Positions 19,065 through 28,544 of a DNA stretch of 64,000 nucleotides are shown here, piece by piece. Positions within the stretch are counted from its first letter, which is position 1, and each line of letters starts with the position of its first letter. The stretch lies in contig NZ_LT629766.1 in assembly GCF_900105315.1 (NCBI RefSeq), positions 1,922,001 through 1,986,000 on the forward strand, read 5' to 3'. This DNA comes from Brevibacterium siliguriense (GTDB lineage Bacteria; Actinomycetota; Actinomycetes; Actinomycetales; Brevibacteriaceae). A model generated the notes under the pieces. That model was not told the origin of the DNA. It made no database searches and saw nothing but the letters and a program-made list of their open reading frames with translations. Position numbers and translations under genes: made by a program.

Positions 19065-19943
19065 TTGGGTAAGCACTCCTCACCGAAGCCGTCGTTCGCG
19101 AAGCAGCTGATCCGGGACCTGACTCCCGGCAAGCGCCCCGCTGGCCGACGCGCAGCGAATGCGCCGTCCTCGGCGACTTCCGTGCTGGCGACCGTCAAGC
19201 AGCGTCCTGTCGTCGCCGCGATCGCCGTTCCGGCGGCCGCGACCGCCGCTGTCGTCGGTTCGACCGTTGTCATGGGACCGCCCGAGTCCGGCAACGTCAC
19301 GACCGAAGCCGCAACGACGACTCCCGAGGAGTCGACCACTTCCTCGTCCGTGAGCCAGAAGGAGCTCGACGCCGAACGCAAGAAGGCCGGCGAAGAGTAC
19401 CTGGAGAAGGTCAAGGACGACCCGAAGTACAAGAACAAGACCTCGAAGACCGACCTCGAGGTCAAGGCTCCGCCGAAGCCCAGTCCGACCGCCGAGTCCT
19501 CAACCTCGGAGGCGAGCGATGATTCGTCCTCCGACGAGAAGTCCAGCGACGAGAAGTCATCCGGCGAAGGCGAAGGCACCTCCTCGGACACTTCGGCTCC
19601 GCCGTGCAGCGTCTCCTCCTCGATCGAATCCGGTCTGCTGCCGAACGCCGTCAACGGCTACCGTGCTGTCTGCGCGAAGTTCCCCGAGGTCAAGACCTTC
19701 GGCGGACGTCGCCCCGGCACCGGTTCGGATCACAACACCGGTGAAGCCGTCGATATCATGATCACCGGCTCCACCGGCGACCGCATCGCCGATTACCTCA
19801 TCCAGAACCAGGGCGCGCTGAACGTCAAGTACGTCATCTGGAAGCAGCGCATCTGGATGCCCGGACAGGGGTGGAAGGGCATGGAGGATCGCGGGTCCGC
19901 GACCGCCAACCACTTCGACCACGTGCACGCGTCCTTCAACTGA
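19065..19943 (+). CDS. Secreted cell-wall-associated protein with ARB-07466-like C-terminal domain
   Basis: The 292-residue protein starts at TTG 19065, supported by AAGGGA 8 nt upstream. A basic N-terminus precedes one hydrophobic helix (residues about 45-68), so it is exported or membrane-anchored. A disordered Ser/Glu/Lys linker occupies 85-175. The C-terminal 110 residues carry two cysteines, GSDHNTGEAVDIMITG and HFDHVHASF, a histidine/aspartate arrangement like D-Ala-D-Ala carboxypeptidase or VanY-type zinc folds and annotated in actinobacteria as an ARB-07466-like domain, often attached to peptidoglycan hydrolases. A cell-wall role is inferred. Confidence 0.75.
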   Translation: MGKHSSPKPSFAKQLIRDLTPGKRPAGRRAANAPSSATSVLATVKQRPVVAAIAVPAAATAAVVGSTVVMGPPESGNVTTEAATTTPEESTTSSSVSQKELDAERKKAGEEYLEKVKDDPKYKNKTSKTDLEVKAPPKPSPTAESSTSEASDDSSSDEKSSDEKSSGEGEGTSSDTSAPPCSVSSSIESGLLPNAVNGYRAVCAKFPEVKTFGGRRPGTGSDHNTGEAVDIMITGSTGDRIADYLIQNQGALNVKYVIWKQRIWMPGQGWKGMEDRGSATANHFDHVHASFN

Positions 19944-19955
19944 TCGTCTGACCCA

Positions 19956-20933
19956 GTGAGCGACTCTTCCCCACAAGGCGTCCTAGTCTGCGACAAGTCG
20001 CAGGGACTGAGCTCCCACGGCGTGGTCTCCCGCATCCGCCGCTGGTTCGGGACGAAGAAGGTCGGCCACGCCGGCACTCTCGACCCGATGGCCACGGGCG
20101 TCCTCGTGCTCGGCCTCGGCCGCGGCACCAAGTTGCTGACCTATATCACAGGGGTCTCGAAGACCTATTTCGCCACCATCCGTCTGGGGTCGTCGACCCC
20201 GACGGATGACGCCGACTCCGAACCCGATCGCTTCGCCGACCCGACCGATCTCGCTCGGATCGACGCTGCGGCCGTCCAGGCCGCTGTGGCCAAGCTGCGC
20301 GGACCCATCGACCAGGTGCCGAGCGCCGTCTCGGCGATCAAGGTCGACGGCAAGCGCTCCTATGCCCGCGTCCGCGCCGGTGAGGATGTCGAACTCAAGG
20401 CTCGCCGCGTCGAGGTCTCGGCCTTCGAGATCATCGACATCCGCTTCGCTGCAGAAGAGGGTCATATCGATGTCGATGTTGAGGTCGACTGCTCGTCCGG
20501 GACGTACGTTCGCGCCCTGGCTCGCGACATCGGCACCGACCTCGGCATCTTCGGCCACCTCACCGCGCTCAGGCGGACTCGCGTCGGCGATTTCCACATC
20601 GACCAGGCTGTGACACTTCCCGAAGATCTCGATGTTCCCGCACCCACCCTCATCTCACTCGCCGAGGCGGCCCGCACCCTTCTGCCCGTCGTCACCGTCG
20701 ATGCCGATCGGGCCAAAGCGCTCATGCAGGGCAAGACCGTTGCCGCCGGCGACTGGCGTGCCGACCCGCGTACCGATTTCGGCAGCTCGGACCCGAGCAC
20801 CGACACCGTCGCCGCTGATACGGAGAACCGAGAAGTCGCCGTGGTCTGTGACGATGAGCTCGTCTCCGTGGCGGAAGTGCGTCGGAGCGGTGGCTTGAAG
20901 TCGCTGACGGCCTTCGCCATCGACCTCGCCTGA
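19956..20933 (+). CDS. truB: tRNA pseudouridine-55 synthase
   Basis: Forms pseudouridine 55 in the T-loop of tRNAs. The 325-residue protein has the N-terminal LVCDKSQGLSSHGVV, the catalytic-aspartate segment GHAGTLDPMATGVLV, KTYFATIRLG, and CSSGTYVRALARDIG. The C-terminal extension after about residue 235 is the variable domain of actinobacterial TruB. GTG 19956 starts 13 nt after the preceding gene, with no strong Shine-Dalgarno sequence. Confidence 0.95.
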   Translation: MSDSSPQGVLVCDKSQGLSSHGVVSRIRRWFGTKKVGHAGTLDPMATGVLVLGLGRGTKLLTYITGVSKTYFATIRLGSSTPTDDADSEPDRFADPTDLARIDAAAVQAAVAKLRGPIDQVPSAVSAIKVDGKRSYARVRAGEDVELKARRVEVSAFEIIDIRFAAEEGHIDVDVEVDCSSGTYVRALARDIGTDLGIFGHLTALRRTRVGDFHIDQAVTLPEDLDVPAPTLISLAEAARTLLPVVTVDADRAKALMQGKTVAAGDWRADPRTDFGSSDPSTDTVAADTENREVAVVCDDELVSVAEVRRSGGLKSLTAFAIDLA

Positions 20934-20969
20934 GCCGGCGCCAATCGCCGGCAGAAGGACAACGAAATC

Positions 20970-20992
20970 AGTTGTATCAGTCGATTACAACT
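20970..20992. promoter_or_regulatory. Inverted-repeat operator candidate upstream of the SatD-like gene
   Basis: AGTTGTA (20970-20976) and TACAACT (20986-20992) form a perfect 7-bp inverted repeat with 9-nt spacing, just upstream of a -35 candidate (TTGTAT, 21000-21005). The downstream helix-turn-helix protein may bind here; this is inference. Confidence 0.5.
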
Positions 20993-20999
20993 TAAACTC

Positions 21000-21028
21000 T
21001 TGTATCTTGCTCTGTCATCTGGTCTACT
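21000..21028 (+). promoter_or_regulatory. Leaderless promoter of the SatD-like gene
   Basis: TTGTAT (21000-21005), a 17-bp spacer and TCTACT (21023-21028) are followed by 6 nt and the ATG at 21035. Confidence 0.5.
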
Positions 21029-21034
21029 TGTCCT

Positions 21035-21655
21035 ATGTTCGTCCTGACCATCGACCAGCAGGATTCGCGGTCGACCGCCGACGCGGTGCCGCGGATCCTC
21101 GACGTCTTGACTCCGATCGACACGGTCGTTCCCTTCGCCCGCACCATCGGTGACGAGGTCCAGGGAGTCCTGGATGCTCCCGATGCCGTCGCCGAGGCGG
21201 TGCGCCGAATCGCCATCGACTCCGACTGGCATATCGGCATCGGGATCGGTGAAGTCGAAAGGCCCCTGCCGGAGTCGACCACTGAGGGCAGGGGAGCGGC
21301 CTTCTATGCAGCCCGGCAGGCGGTCGAGGCGGCCAAATCCGCCCCCGCCCACCTCGTTGTGAGTGCCGACTCGGACGGAGAGCACCGTGGTCTGGCGGAG
21401 GCGGCCCTGCGCCTCCTCGTCAGCACACTGTCCGAGCTGCGCAGTCACTCCCGGGGCTACGTCGGCCTCCGGCTCGACAATCCCGATGCCACTCAGGCCG
21501 AGATCGCCGCAGAGTTCGACGTCTCACAGCAGGCCGTCTCCCGCGTGCTGGCAGCCGGCCCCGCCGACATCGTCGCCGGTGCCGAGCATCTGGCTCAATA
21601 CCACCTTTCCCGCCACCGCGTCACTCAGTCGGAAGGAACCGCACGTGTGGACTGA
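21035..21655 (+). CDS. SatD-like protein with C-terminal helix-turn-helix
   Basis: Protein of 206 residues. The N-terminal 110 residues (LTIDQQDSRSTADAVPRIL, GIGIGEVERPLP, GAAFYAARQAVEAAK) resemble SatD-family proteins and look distantly like a nucleotide-cyclase-type fold. A helix-turn-helix lies near residues 150-175 (TQAEIAAEFDVSQQAVSRVL). I infer a DNA-binding regulator, possibly autoregulatory through the inverted repeat in its promoter. It overlaps the following small membrane protein gene by 11 nt, so the two probably form one functional pair. Confidence 0.65.
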   Translation: MFVLTIDQQDSRSTADAVPRILDVLTPIDTVVPFARTIGDEVQGVLDAPDAVAEAVRRIAIDSDWHIGIGIGEVERPLPESTTEGRGAAFYAARQAVEAAKSAPAHLVVSADSDGEHRGLAEAALRLLVSTLSELRSHSRGYVGLRLDNPDATQAEIAAEFDVSQQAVSRVLAAGPADIVAGAEHLAQYHLSRHRVTQSEGTARVD

Positions 21656-22016
21656 AGTGCTCGTTGCCGTTGCGGCCGCGCTCGTCGCGGCCCTCATCGG
21701 CTGGCCCCTCGTTCCGCTCTTCCTCCGCCTGACCCACAAGGGCCCGGGGGCCAAACCCGAACGGACGGGAGCCGAGGACATTGAAGTCCTGCGCGGAGGG
21801 CTGTGGATCGGCATCGTCGAACGCGCTCTCATCGCCGGAGCGATCGTGCTCGGTCGCCCCGAGCTCATGGCCGTGGTCATTGCGGTCAAAGGGCTCGGAC
21901 GCTTCGCGGAGATCAAGTCCTCGGCGGCTGCGGGTGAGCGGTTCATCATCGGCACGTTCGTCTCGATCGCCCTGGCCTCCCTCCTCGGTGTCATCGGCTG
22001 GGCGATCGTGGCCTGA
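21645..22016 (+). CDS. Small integral membrane protein partnered with the SatD-like gene
   Basis: Unrecognised 123-residue protein. GTG 21645 lies inside the end of the preceding gene with GGAAGGAA upstream. Three hydrophobic stretches are visible (residues about 2-28, 52-80 and 95-122), with a conserved-looking RGGLWIGIVERALIAGAIVLGRP-like segment (positions about 48-70) and an acidic loop. The overlap with the regulator-like gene suggests they act together at the membrane; function is unknown. Confidence 0.7.
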   Translation: MWTEVLVAVAAALVAALIGWPLVPLFLRLTHKGPGAKPERTGAEDIEVLRGGLWIGIVERALIAGAIVLGRPELMAVVIAVKGLGRFAEIKSSAAAGERFIIGTFVSIALASLLGVIGWAIVA

Positions 22017-22080
22017 CCGAGTCCTCCCCGGTCCTCCTGGCTCGGCGAGGTGCCGGTTAGGAGGCAGAAGATCTCTGCGA

Positions 22081-22086
22081 TAATCT
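22081..22086 (+). promoter_or_regulatory. -10 box of ribF
   Basis: TAATCT is followed by 6 nt and in-frame GTG 22093, so a leaderless start is possible. Family alignment by memory favours GTG 22117, which would have a 24-nt leader containing GGAAGGAG. Confidence 0.5.
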
Positions 22087-22116
22087 GAATCGGTGCACGG
22101 AAGGAGCGAATGTCTG

Positions 22117-23055
22117 GTGGAGCTGTATCACGGACTCGGTGAAGTCGAGGTCGATGCTATCGGCACCGTCGTCACCCTCGGCAACTTCGACGGCGTGCAC
22201 CGCGGGCACCAGACGGTGCTGACTACTGTCGCCGGCCTGGCCAGGCAGGAGGGCCTGCGCTCGATCGCGATGACCTTCGACCCGCACCCGCGCACGGTCC
22301 ACCGCCCCGAGGAACCGACCGTGATGATCACCTCGACTCGGCAGCGCGCCGATCTCATCGCCGCCACCGGAATCGACGGCCTCCTCATCCAGCCCTACGA
22401 CCTCGACTTCGCCGCACAGTCGGCCGAGGAGTTCGTGCGCAGATACTTCGTCGAAGCCCTGCGGGCGAAGATCGTCGTCGTCGGCGACGATGTCCGCTTC
22501 GGCAAGGACAATGAAGGCACGATCGAAACTCTGTGCCGCCTCGGCGAGAAATTCGGGTTCCGGACCGAGACGATCGATGAGGTCGGGCGCGGGGGACGGT
22601 ATTCGTCCTCCCGGGTCCGCGAGCAGCTCACCGCCGGTGATGTCGCCGAGGCGGCTGATCAGCTCGGGCGCTACCACGCACTCCACGGCACCGTCGTCCA
22701 CGGCGATGCCCGTGGCCGCGACCTCGGATTCCCGACGGCGAACCTGTCCGAGAATCCCGACGGGCTCGTTCCCGCCGACGGCGTCTACGCCGGATGGGCG
22801 ACGTTCTCCGGTGAGGATCAGTCGTACCCGGCCGCGATCTCCGTGGGTACGAATCCGACCTTCCAAGGGCAGGTCCGACGCGTCGAGGCGTACGTGCTCG
22901 ACAAGGAATTCGGAGAATTCGACGTCTATGACCGTGAGATGACTCTCGAATTCGTCTCCCGCATCCGCGGGCAGGTCGCGTTCACCGGGCTGGATGACCT
23001 CATCGTGCAGATGCATGAAGACATCGCCGATGTGCGCGAAGTCCTGCACACCTGA
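22117..23055 (+). CDS. ribF: Bifunctional riboflavin kinase / FAD synthetase
   Basis: Makes FMN and then FAD from riboflavin. The N-terminal adenylyltransferase domain has [13 protein letters not shown] and FDPHP, and the C-terminal kinase domain begins near residue 190 with [15 protein letters not shown]. It has 312 residues. GTG 22117 gives the same N-terminal length as mycobacterial RibF and has AAGGAG 10 nt upstream; GTG 22093 is the alternative. The conserved ribF-rpsO-pnp order follows. Confidence 0.94.
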   Translation: MELYHGLGEVEVDAIGTVVTLGNFDGVHRGHQTVLTTVAGLARQEGLRSIAMTFDPHPRTVHRPEEPTVMITSTRQRADLIAATGIDGLLIQPYDLDFAAQSAEEFVRRYFVEALRAKIVVVGDDVRFGKDNEGTIETLCRLGEKFGFRTETIDEVGRGGRYSSSRVREQLTAGDVAEAADQLGRYHALHGTVVHGDARGRDLGFPTANLSENPDGLVPADGVYAGWATFSGEDQSYPAAISVGTNPTFQGQVRRVEAYVLDKEFGEFDVYDREMTLEFVSRIRGQVAFTGLDDLIVQMHEDIADVREVLHT

Positions 23056-23146
23056 TAAGCTGATCTCTGCCGTTTTCACCGGCCGCGGTCCCATAGTGCA
23101 GAGACTTCCGGTCCCTGCGCCGCGCAACGACACGAAGGAGAACTCC

Positions 23147-23416
23147 ATGGCTCTCGATACCGCTGTGAAGCAAGAGATCATCAAGGAATATGCAACTCAC
23201 GAGGGCGACACCGGTTCTCCCGAGGTTCAGGTTGCACTGCTGACCCGCCGGATCACCGACCTGACCGAGCACTTCAAGGATCACAAGCATGACCACCACT
23301 CGCGTCGTGGCCTGCTGCTCCTCGTCGGCCAGCGTCGTCGCATGCTCAAGTACCTGGCGAAGGTCGACATCGAGCGTTACCGTTCGCTCATCAAGCGCCT
23401 CGGCCTGCGCCGCTGA
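23147..23416 (+). CDS. rpsO: 30S ribosomal protein S15
   Basis: Primary 16S rRNA-binding protein of the small-subunit central domain. The 89-residue length and the segments [38 protein letters not shown] and [22 protein letters not shown] are diagnostic. AAGGAG lies about 8 nt before the ATG. It is followed by an intrinsic terminator and then the long pnp leader, the usual S15-PNPase arrangement. Confidence 0.98.
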   Translation: MALDTAVKQEIIKEYATHEGDTGSPEVQVALLTRRITDLTEHFKDHKHDHHSRRGLLLLVGQRRRMLKYLAKVDIERYRSLIKRLGLRR

Positions 23417-23466
23417 TTCGAGTCGACTGATCGGCACCGCCCGATCACCGTCGATAGCTGCTCGGA

Positions 23467-23494
23467 AGCGTCCCACCTCTCGGTGGGGCGCTTT
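23467..23494 (+). terminator. rpsO terminator
   Basis: An 11-bp stem (23467-23477 with 23482-23492, one G-T wobble), a 4-nt loop TCTC and a short T run form a good intrinsic terminator 50 nt after the S15 stop. Confidence 0.8.
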
Positions 23495-23507
23495 CGTGCT
23501 TCTGCGG

Positions 23508-23802
23508 TAGACTCATGCGTGGACGCACATGCCATGGACGTTTCGGTCTTCGGTAGTGGCCTCCGGAGGAATGCGCGCCGACACCGGCTTGCAGATGCAA
23601 GCGGCTGCCGGCACCGGTTCCGTGGGCCCCGATCGATGACCGGCGTGGATCCATGCATCGTCCACTGCCAATATTCCGCCGGAAGGGCGCGGGGTCTCGC
23701 ACTGCGCAATGCAGAGCGCTGCCTCATCGCGTCGAGGGACCTCCTTCGTGCACCGCAGGTCTGAAGATGACCGCCGCGCACCGGCACAAACTAGGAGACT
23801 AC
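23508..23802 (+). promoter_or_regulatory. pnp promoter and long structured 5' leader
   Basis: TAGACT (23508-23513) would start a leader of about 283 nt. It contains a hairpin with CTTGCA/TGCAAG arms (23588-23593 and 23596-23601) and a possible 22-codon reading frame at 23571-23639 preceded by GGAGGA with very short spacing. In other bacteria the pnp leader is the site of autogenous control through RNase III and PNPase; the same is plausible here. No other gene is visible in this stretch. Confidence 0.5.
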
Positions 23803-26019
23803 GTGGGACTCAACCCTGAATCCGCCGTTGCCCATATCGACAACGGCAGCTTCGGCAAACACACCATTCGCTTCGAAACCGGTCGGCTGGCCAAGCAGGC
23901 CGCCGGCTCCGCTGTCGCCTACCTCGACGACGACACCATGCTGTTCTCGGCCACCTCGGCCGGAAAGAACCCCCGTGAGGGCTTCGACTTCTTCCCCCTG
24001 ACCGTCGACGTCGAAGAGCGCATGTACGCCGCGGGCCGCATCCCCGGCTCGTTCTTCCGTCGCGAGGGACGCCCCTCGACCGACGCGATCCTCACCTGCC
24101 GCCTCATCGACCGCCCGCTGCGCCCGTCCTTCGTCAAGGGCCTGCGCAACGAGGTCCAGGTCGTCGTCACCGTGATGTCGGTCAACCCCGACCACATCTA
24201 CGACGCCCTGGCCATCAACGCCGCATCGATGTCGACCCAGCTCTCGGGTCTGCCGTTCTCCGGCCCCATCGGCGGTGTGCGCATCGCGCTCATCGACGGC
24301 CAGTGGGTCGCGTTCCCGAACTACTCGCAGCTCGAGGACGCCGTGTTCAACATGGTCGTCGCCGGTCGCGTGGTCGGTGATGACGTCGCCATCATGATGG
24401 TCGAGGCCGAAGCCACCGACAACGCCATCGACAAGATCAAGACCGGCGCTCAGGCCCCCACCGAGGAGGTCGTGTCCGAAGGTCTCGAAGCTGCGAAGCC
24501 GTTCATCGCCGAGCTCTGCCGTGCGCAGTCCGAACTCGCCGATCGTGCCGCGAAGCCGACCGTCGAGTTCCCCGTCTTCCGCGACTACGAGGACGACGTC
24601 TTCGAGGCCGTCAGGGAACTCGCCGAGGCGAAGCAGGCCGAGAACTTCAAGATCGCTGACAAGCAGGAGCGCGAAGCCGCAGGCGCCGTCCTCCTCGACG
24701 AGCTCTTCGAGAAGCTCGGTGAGCGCTTCGAAGGCCGTGAGAAGGAGATCGCGAACGCTCTCAACGCGCTGACCAAGCAGGTCGTGCGCAAGCGCATCCT
24801 GACCGAGCAGGTCCGCATCGACGGTCGTGGGCTCAAGGACATCCGTCCGCTCACCGCCGAAACGAACGTGATCCCGCGCGTGCACGGTTCGGCCATCTTC
24901 GAACGCGGCGAGACCCAGATCCTGGGTGTCACCACGCTCAACATGCTCAAGCTCGAGCAGACCATCGACTCGCTCTCACCCGAGACGACGAAGCGCTACA
25001 TGCACCACTACAACTTCCCGCCCTACTCGGTCGGTGAGACCGGTCGTGTGGGCAGCCCGAAGCGCCGCGAGATCGGCCACGGTGCTCTCGCCGAACGCGC
25101 ACTCGTGCCCGTTCTGCCCAAGCGCGAGGACTTCCCGTACGCGATCCGCGAGGTCTCCGAGGCTCTCGGCTCGAACGGTTCGACCTCGATGGGCTCGGTC
25201 TGCGCCTCGACGCTGGCCATGCTCTCGGCCGGTGTGCCGCTGCAGGCGCCCGTCGCCGGCATCGCTATGGGTCTCGTCTCCGACGTCATCTCCACCGATC
25301 AGGGCGAGCAGACCGCTTACGCGGCTCTGACCGACATCCTCGGTGCCGAAGACGCCTTCGGCGACATGGACTTCAAAGTCGCCGGTACGCGTGACTTCAT
25401 CACCGCGATCCAGCTCGACACCAAGCTCGACGGCCTTCCCGCCTCGGTGCTCGGTGCCGCGCTCAAGCAGGCCCGCGAAGCCCGCATGGTCATCCTCGAC
25501 GTCATCGCTGAGGCCATCGACACCCCGGCCGAGATGGCACCGACGGCACCGCGGATCATCTCCGTGAACATCCCCGTCGACAAGATCGGTGAGGTCATCG
25601 GGCCCAAGGGCAAGATGATCAACCAGATTCAGGAGGACACCGGCGCGGACATCAGCATCGAAGACGACGGAACCGTCCTCATCGGTGCCACCGACGGACC
25701 GGCCGCCGAGGCCGCCCGTTCGATGATCAACGCGATCGCGAATCCGCAGGTTCCCGAGGTCGGCGAACGTTACCTGGGCACCGTGGTCAAGACGATGAGC
25801 TTCGGCGCATTCGTCTCCCTGACCCCGGGCAAGGACGGTCTGCTGCACATCTCCGAGCTGCGGAAGCTCAATGACGGCAAGCGCGTCGAGGACGTCGAGG
25901 ACGTCGTCGGAGTGGGCCAGAAGGTCCAGGTCGAGATCACGAAGATCGACGACCGGGGCAAGCTCTCGCTGGCTCCGGTCACCGACGAAGACGAGAACGA
26001 AGAGGGATCAGACAACTGA
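23803..26019 (+). CDS. pnp: Polyribonucleotide nucleotidyltransferase (PNPase)
   Basis: Phosphorolytic 3'-5' exoribonuclease. The 738-residue protein has two RNase PH domains (first with [20 protein letters not shown], second with [13 protein letters not shown] and ERALVPVLP), a helical domain between them, then KH ([15 protein letters not shown]) and S1 ([13 protein letters not shown]) domains. I chose GTG 23803 because TAGGAGAC lies just upstream. In-frame ATG 23767 is an alternative without a Shine-Dalgarno sequence. Its stop overlaps a probable CTG start of the M16 peptidase gene. Confidence 0.96.
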   Translation: MGLNPESAVAHIDNGSFGKHTIRFETGRLAKQAAGSAVAYLDDDTMLFSATSAGKNPREGFDFFPLTVDVEERMYAAGRIPGSFFRREGRPSTDAILTCRLIDRPLRPSFVKGLRNEVQVVVTVMSVNPDHIYDALAINAASMSTQLSGLPFSGPIGGVRIALIDGQWVAFPNYSQLEDAVFNMVVAGRVVGDDVAIMMVEAEATDNAIDKIKTGAQAPTEEVVSEGLEAAKPFIAELCRAQSELADRAAKPTVEFPVFRDYEDDVFEAVRELAEAKQAENFKIADKQEREAAGAVLLDELFEKLGERFEGREKEIANALNALTKQVVRKRILTEQVRIDGRGLKDIRPLTAETNVIPRVHGSAIFERGETQILGVTTLNMLKLEQTIDSLSPETTKRYMHHYNFPPYSVGETGRVGSPKRREIGHGALAERALVPVLPKREDFPYAIREVSEALGSNGSTSMGSVCASTLAMLSAGVPLQAPVAGIAMGLVSDVISTDQGEQTAYAALTDILGAEDAFGDMDFKVAGTRDFITAIQLDTKLDGLPASVLGAALKQAREARMVILDVIAEAIDTPAEMAPTAPRIISVNIPVDKIGEVIGPKGKMINQIQEDTGADISIEDDGTVLIGATDGPAAEAARSMINAIANPQVPEVGERYLGTVVKTMSFGAFVSLTPGKDGLLHISELRKLNDGKRVEDVEDVVGVGQKVQVEITKIDDRGKLSLAPVTDEDENEEGSDN

Positions 26020-27335
26020 TACTGAGCAGTTCGCACATCGGGGAGGGCAGCCGAATCGATCGGTCTGTCCTCCCCGGTGGTTTGACGCTGACCACCGAAC
26101 ACATGCCGGGCCTCGCCTCGGAGACGATCGGGATCTGGGTTGCAGCCGGGTCCCGTGACGAATCCGCCGAGACCGCTGGGTCGACGCACTTCCTCGAACA
26201 CATGCTGTTCAAGGGCACCGGCAGCCGCGATGCGAAGACCATCGCCGCGGCCTTCGACCGCACCGGCGGGGATTCGAACGCGATCACCGCCAAGGAGCTC
26301 ACCTGCTACTACTCCAGGTGCCTCGTGACGGATCTGCCGAATATCACTGGGCTGCTCGTCGATATGGTCTCGAACTCCCAACTCGATATTGAGGAGTTCG
26401 AACGCGAGCGCGGTGTCATCATCGAAGAGCTCGCCATGTCCGCCGATGATCCCGGAGACGTCCTCTTCGACAACTTCGATTCCCTGGTCTTCGGTTCGCA
26501 TTCGCTGGCCCGGCCCGTGGGTGCGACGAAGGATCAGATCCGCGTGCTCGGCCACCACACGGTCATCGATCACTATCAGTCGACGTACATTCCGCCTCGT
26601 CTGGTCATCGCTGCCGCAGGTGGCGCGACCCATGAAGAGGTCCTCGCGATGGTTGAGGATTCCCTCGCCGAGGCGGGGCTCGGATCCCGTGCCGATGTGT
26701 GGTCGGGTGCTGTGGTCGAGAAGGGCTCGCACCTGGGCGGCGCAGCCCGAGTGCGTCCGGAGTTCCACTCCGGGAAGTCGCACACCGTCAAAGACATCGA
26801 GCAGCTCGGCATCATGCTCGGCTGCGAGGGCCTGCCCGAAGGTGATAACGACCGGTTCATCTACTCGGTCATGCTCACGATGCTCGGCGGCGGAATGTCG
26901 TCGCGACTGTTCCAGAGCGTGCGAGAGGAGCGCGGACTGGCCTATGCCGTGAACTGCGTTGCCAGCCAGTTCACGGATACCGGCACTTTCGGCATCTACG
27001 CCGGCTGCACGGCCGAGAACGCTCAAGCCGTTGTCGACCTGGCGGTGAGCGAATGGGATCGGTTGGCACAGGAGACTCCGAGCCAGTTCGAGCTCGACGA
27101 GATCGTGTCCCAACTGTCGGGGTCGATGGTGCTCGGACTCGAGTCCTCTGCGGCGCGGATGAATCGTCTCGCGCGGTCGGAGATCTTCGGGCTGCCGCTC
27201 GAATCGCCGATGGACCTTATCGAACGTGTCCGCTCGGTCACCGCCGAGGATGTCAGCGAGATGGCCGGACGACTGCTGTCGCGGCCCAAAGCTCTGGCCT
27301 TGGTCGGGCCGGCCGCCGAGGTCGAACTGCCCTGA
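26016..27335 (+). CDS. M16 family zinc peptidase (processing-peptidase-like, PepR)
   Basis: Insulinase/MPP-type metallopeptidase conserved downstream of pnp. Counting from CTG 26016, the inverted zinc motif HFLEH is at residues 58-62, the distal glutamate lies in the ERGVIIEEL segment, and the C-terminal half has [20 protein letters not shown]. No ATG or GTG precedes the conserved [16 protein letters not shown] segment. CTG 26016 overlaps the pnp stop by 4 nt and has GAGGGA 8 nt upstream. TTG 26082 is the fallback and would remove conserved N-terminal residues. Substrate unknown. Confidence 0.85.
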   Translation: MILSSSHIGEGSRIDRSVLPGGLTLTTEHMPGLASETIGIWVAAGSRDESAETAGSTHFLEHMLFKGTGSRDAKTIAAAFDRTGGDSNAITAKELTCYYSRCLVTDLPNITGLLVDMVSNSQLDIEEFERERGVIIEELAMSADDPGDVLFDNFDSLVFGSHSLARPVGATKDQIRVLGHHTVIDHYQSTYIPPRLVIAAAGGATHEEVLAMVEDSLAEAGLGSRADVWSGAVVEKGSHLGGAARVRPEFHSGKSHTVKDIEQLGIMLGCEGLPEGDNDRFIYSVMLTMLGGGMSSRLFQSVREERGLAYAVNCVASQFTDTGTFGIYAGCTAENAQAVVDLAVSEWDRLAQETPSQFELDEIVSQLSGSMVLGLESSAARMNRLARSEIFGLPLESPMDLIERVRSVTAEDVSEMAGRLLSRPKALALVGPAAEVELP

Positions 27336-27410
27336 GCGCGTCACCGCGTTCAGGGTTTCGGCCTCGGACGCGGGACGCCCGTTGGCAGGGACGTGAAGGG
27401 AAGCAGAGAG

Positions 27411-28058
27411 ATGGCGAGGAAGAGCGCAGCGGTCCGCCGGGAGGAGATCCTGGCTGCCACGGTCGAAGAGATCGAAGCCACGGGTCTGCGCGCGCTGCGC
27501 GTCTCCGACGTTGCCGCACGGCTGGGCCTGAGCGCCAGCCTCGTCATCTACCACTTCGAGACGAAGGAGGCCCTCGTCGCCGAGGCCTTCGACTATGCGG
27601 GTCGACAGGACATCGACCATGCCCGGCAGCTGGCCGCCGGGACGGAGGCGCAGGGGGACGGCGACGCAGATCCCAGGGCGGGAGTCGCCTCGGCGAGGCG
27701 AGGATCATCGGCGCTCGGGCAGCTGCGGGACGTCGTCGGCTGGTACCTGCCCAGCGGCTCTTCGCGCAGCTGGAAGATCTGGATCGATGCCTGGTCGGCC
27801 GGACTCTTCGACGCCGGTCTGCGGTCCACGTTCGCCGCTCTCGACCAGGAGTGGAAGTCGATCCTCGTGCGCCTCATGGACGAAGCCATCGCCGGGGGCG
27901 AGTGCTCAGCCCCGACGGGCGGCACCGAGGCGTGCGCGACTCGAGTCCTCGCCTTCCTCGACGGCCTGGCGATCCAGGTGATGGTCAATCCCGCCGCCGT
28001 CGACACCGCAGTGCTGACGACGTGGGTCGACGACTTCCTCTCGCGTGAACTCGGGTGA
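27411..28058 (+). CDS. TetR/AcrR family transcriptional regulator
   Basis: Dimeric repressor of 215 residues. The N-terminal helix-turn-helix is clear: RREEILAATVEEIEATGLRAL then VSDVAARLGLSASLVIYHF. The ligand domain contains a Ser-Arg-Ser-Trp-Lys segment and WIDAWSAGLF, as in TetR members with a BetI-like C-terminal domain. ATG 27411 is preceded by AAGGGAAGCAGAGAG. It is isolated between the M16 gene and a large hairpin, so its target is unclear. Confidence 0.85.
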   Translation: MARKSAAVRREEILAATVEEIEATGLRALRVSDVAARLGLSASLVIYHFETKEALVAEAFDYAGRQDIDHARQLAAGTEAQGDGDADPRAGVASARRGSSALGQLRDVVGWYLPSGSSRSWKIWIDAWSAGLFDAGLRSTFAALDQEWKSILVRLMDEAIAGGECSAPTGGTEACATRVLAFLDGLAIQVMVNPAAVDTAVLTTWVDDFLSRELG

Positions 28059-28059
28059 G

Positions 28060-28127
28060 GGCGATTGTTGGGTCGCTCTGCGGCGTTCTACGCGTCCAGA
28101 ACGCCGTGGATTGACCCAACAATCGCC
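28060..28127. terminator. Nested long hairpin between TetR and VOC genes
   Basis: Outer arms 28060-28074 and 28113-28127 are perfect 15-bp complements; inner arms 28081-28089 and 28098-28106 pair over 9 bp. It lies between convergent genes and probably terminates both. Confidence 0.75.
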
Positions 28128-28151
28128 TCCGGATGGTGCTGAGGTGACTGG

Positions 28152-28544
28152 CTAGTAGTCGGCAACGACTTCGGTTTTGAAGCCTGAGGTGTTTACTAAC
28201 CATCCGGCGTAGTGGCCCGGTCCGCCAGCGTGAGGGTAGCGATCGTGATAGAGCGGTGACCAGCCTTGTGATTCCGCGTCGTCCATGATCGAATCGACCT
28301 CCGCCGGACTTCCTGCTTTGAACGCAAGGTGGTTGATTCCCGGTCGTCTTCGGTCGTGGGTTTCTGCTGTCGTGTTCGGTGAAGTTGTCAGCGACAGATA
28401 AGCGCCGTCGCCTTCCCAAGATTGCCCGTTCTCCCATTCCGCCGTGAGAGTGAAGCCGACTCTCTCCAGCAGCCAGCGCCATTCGCGAAAGTCATTTGTT
28501 GACTCCGCGAGCCAGACTTCGACATGATGGATTCCGGACATCAC
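28152..28544 (-). CDS. VOC family (glyoxalase/dioxygenase fold) protein
   Basis: Single VOC-domain protein of 130 residues. It begins SGIHHVEVWLAESTNDFREW, a typical first beta-alpha-beta unit, and has GINHLAFKAGS and GHYAGWLVNTSGFKTEVV as the second unit with potential metal ligands (His, Glu). Its start overlaps the upstream VOC pseudogene stop by 4 nt. Base composition looks less GC-rich than the backbone, suggesting acquisition. The substrate cannot be named. Confidence 0.75.
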   Translation of the reverse strand: MMSGIHHVEVWLAESTNDFREWRWLLERVGFTLTAEWENGQSWEGDGAYLSLTTSPNTTAETHDRRRPGINHLAFKAGSPAEVDSIMDDAESQGWSPLYHDRYPHAGGPGHYAGWLVNTSGFKTEVVADY

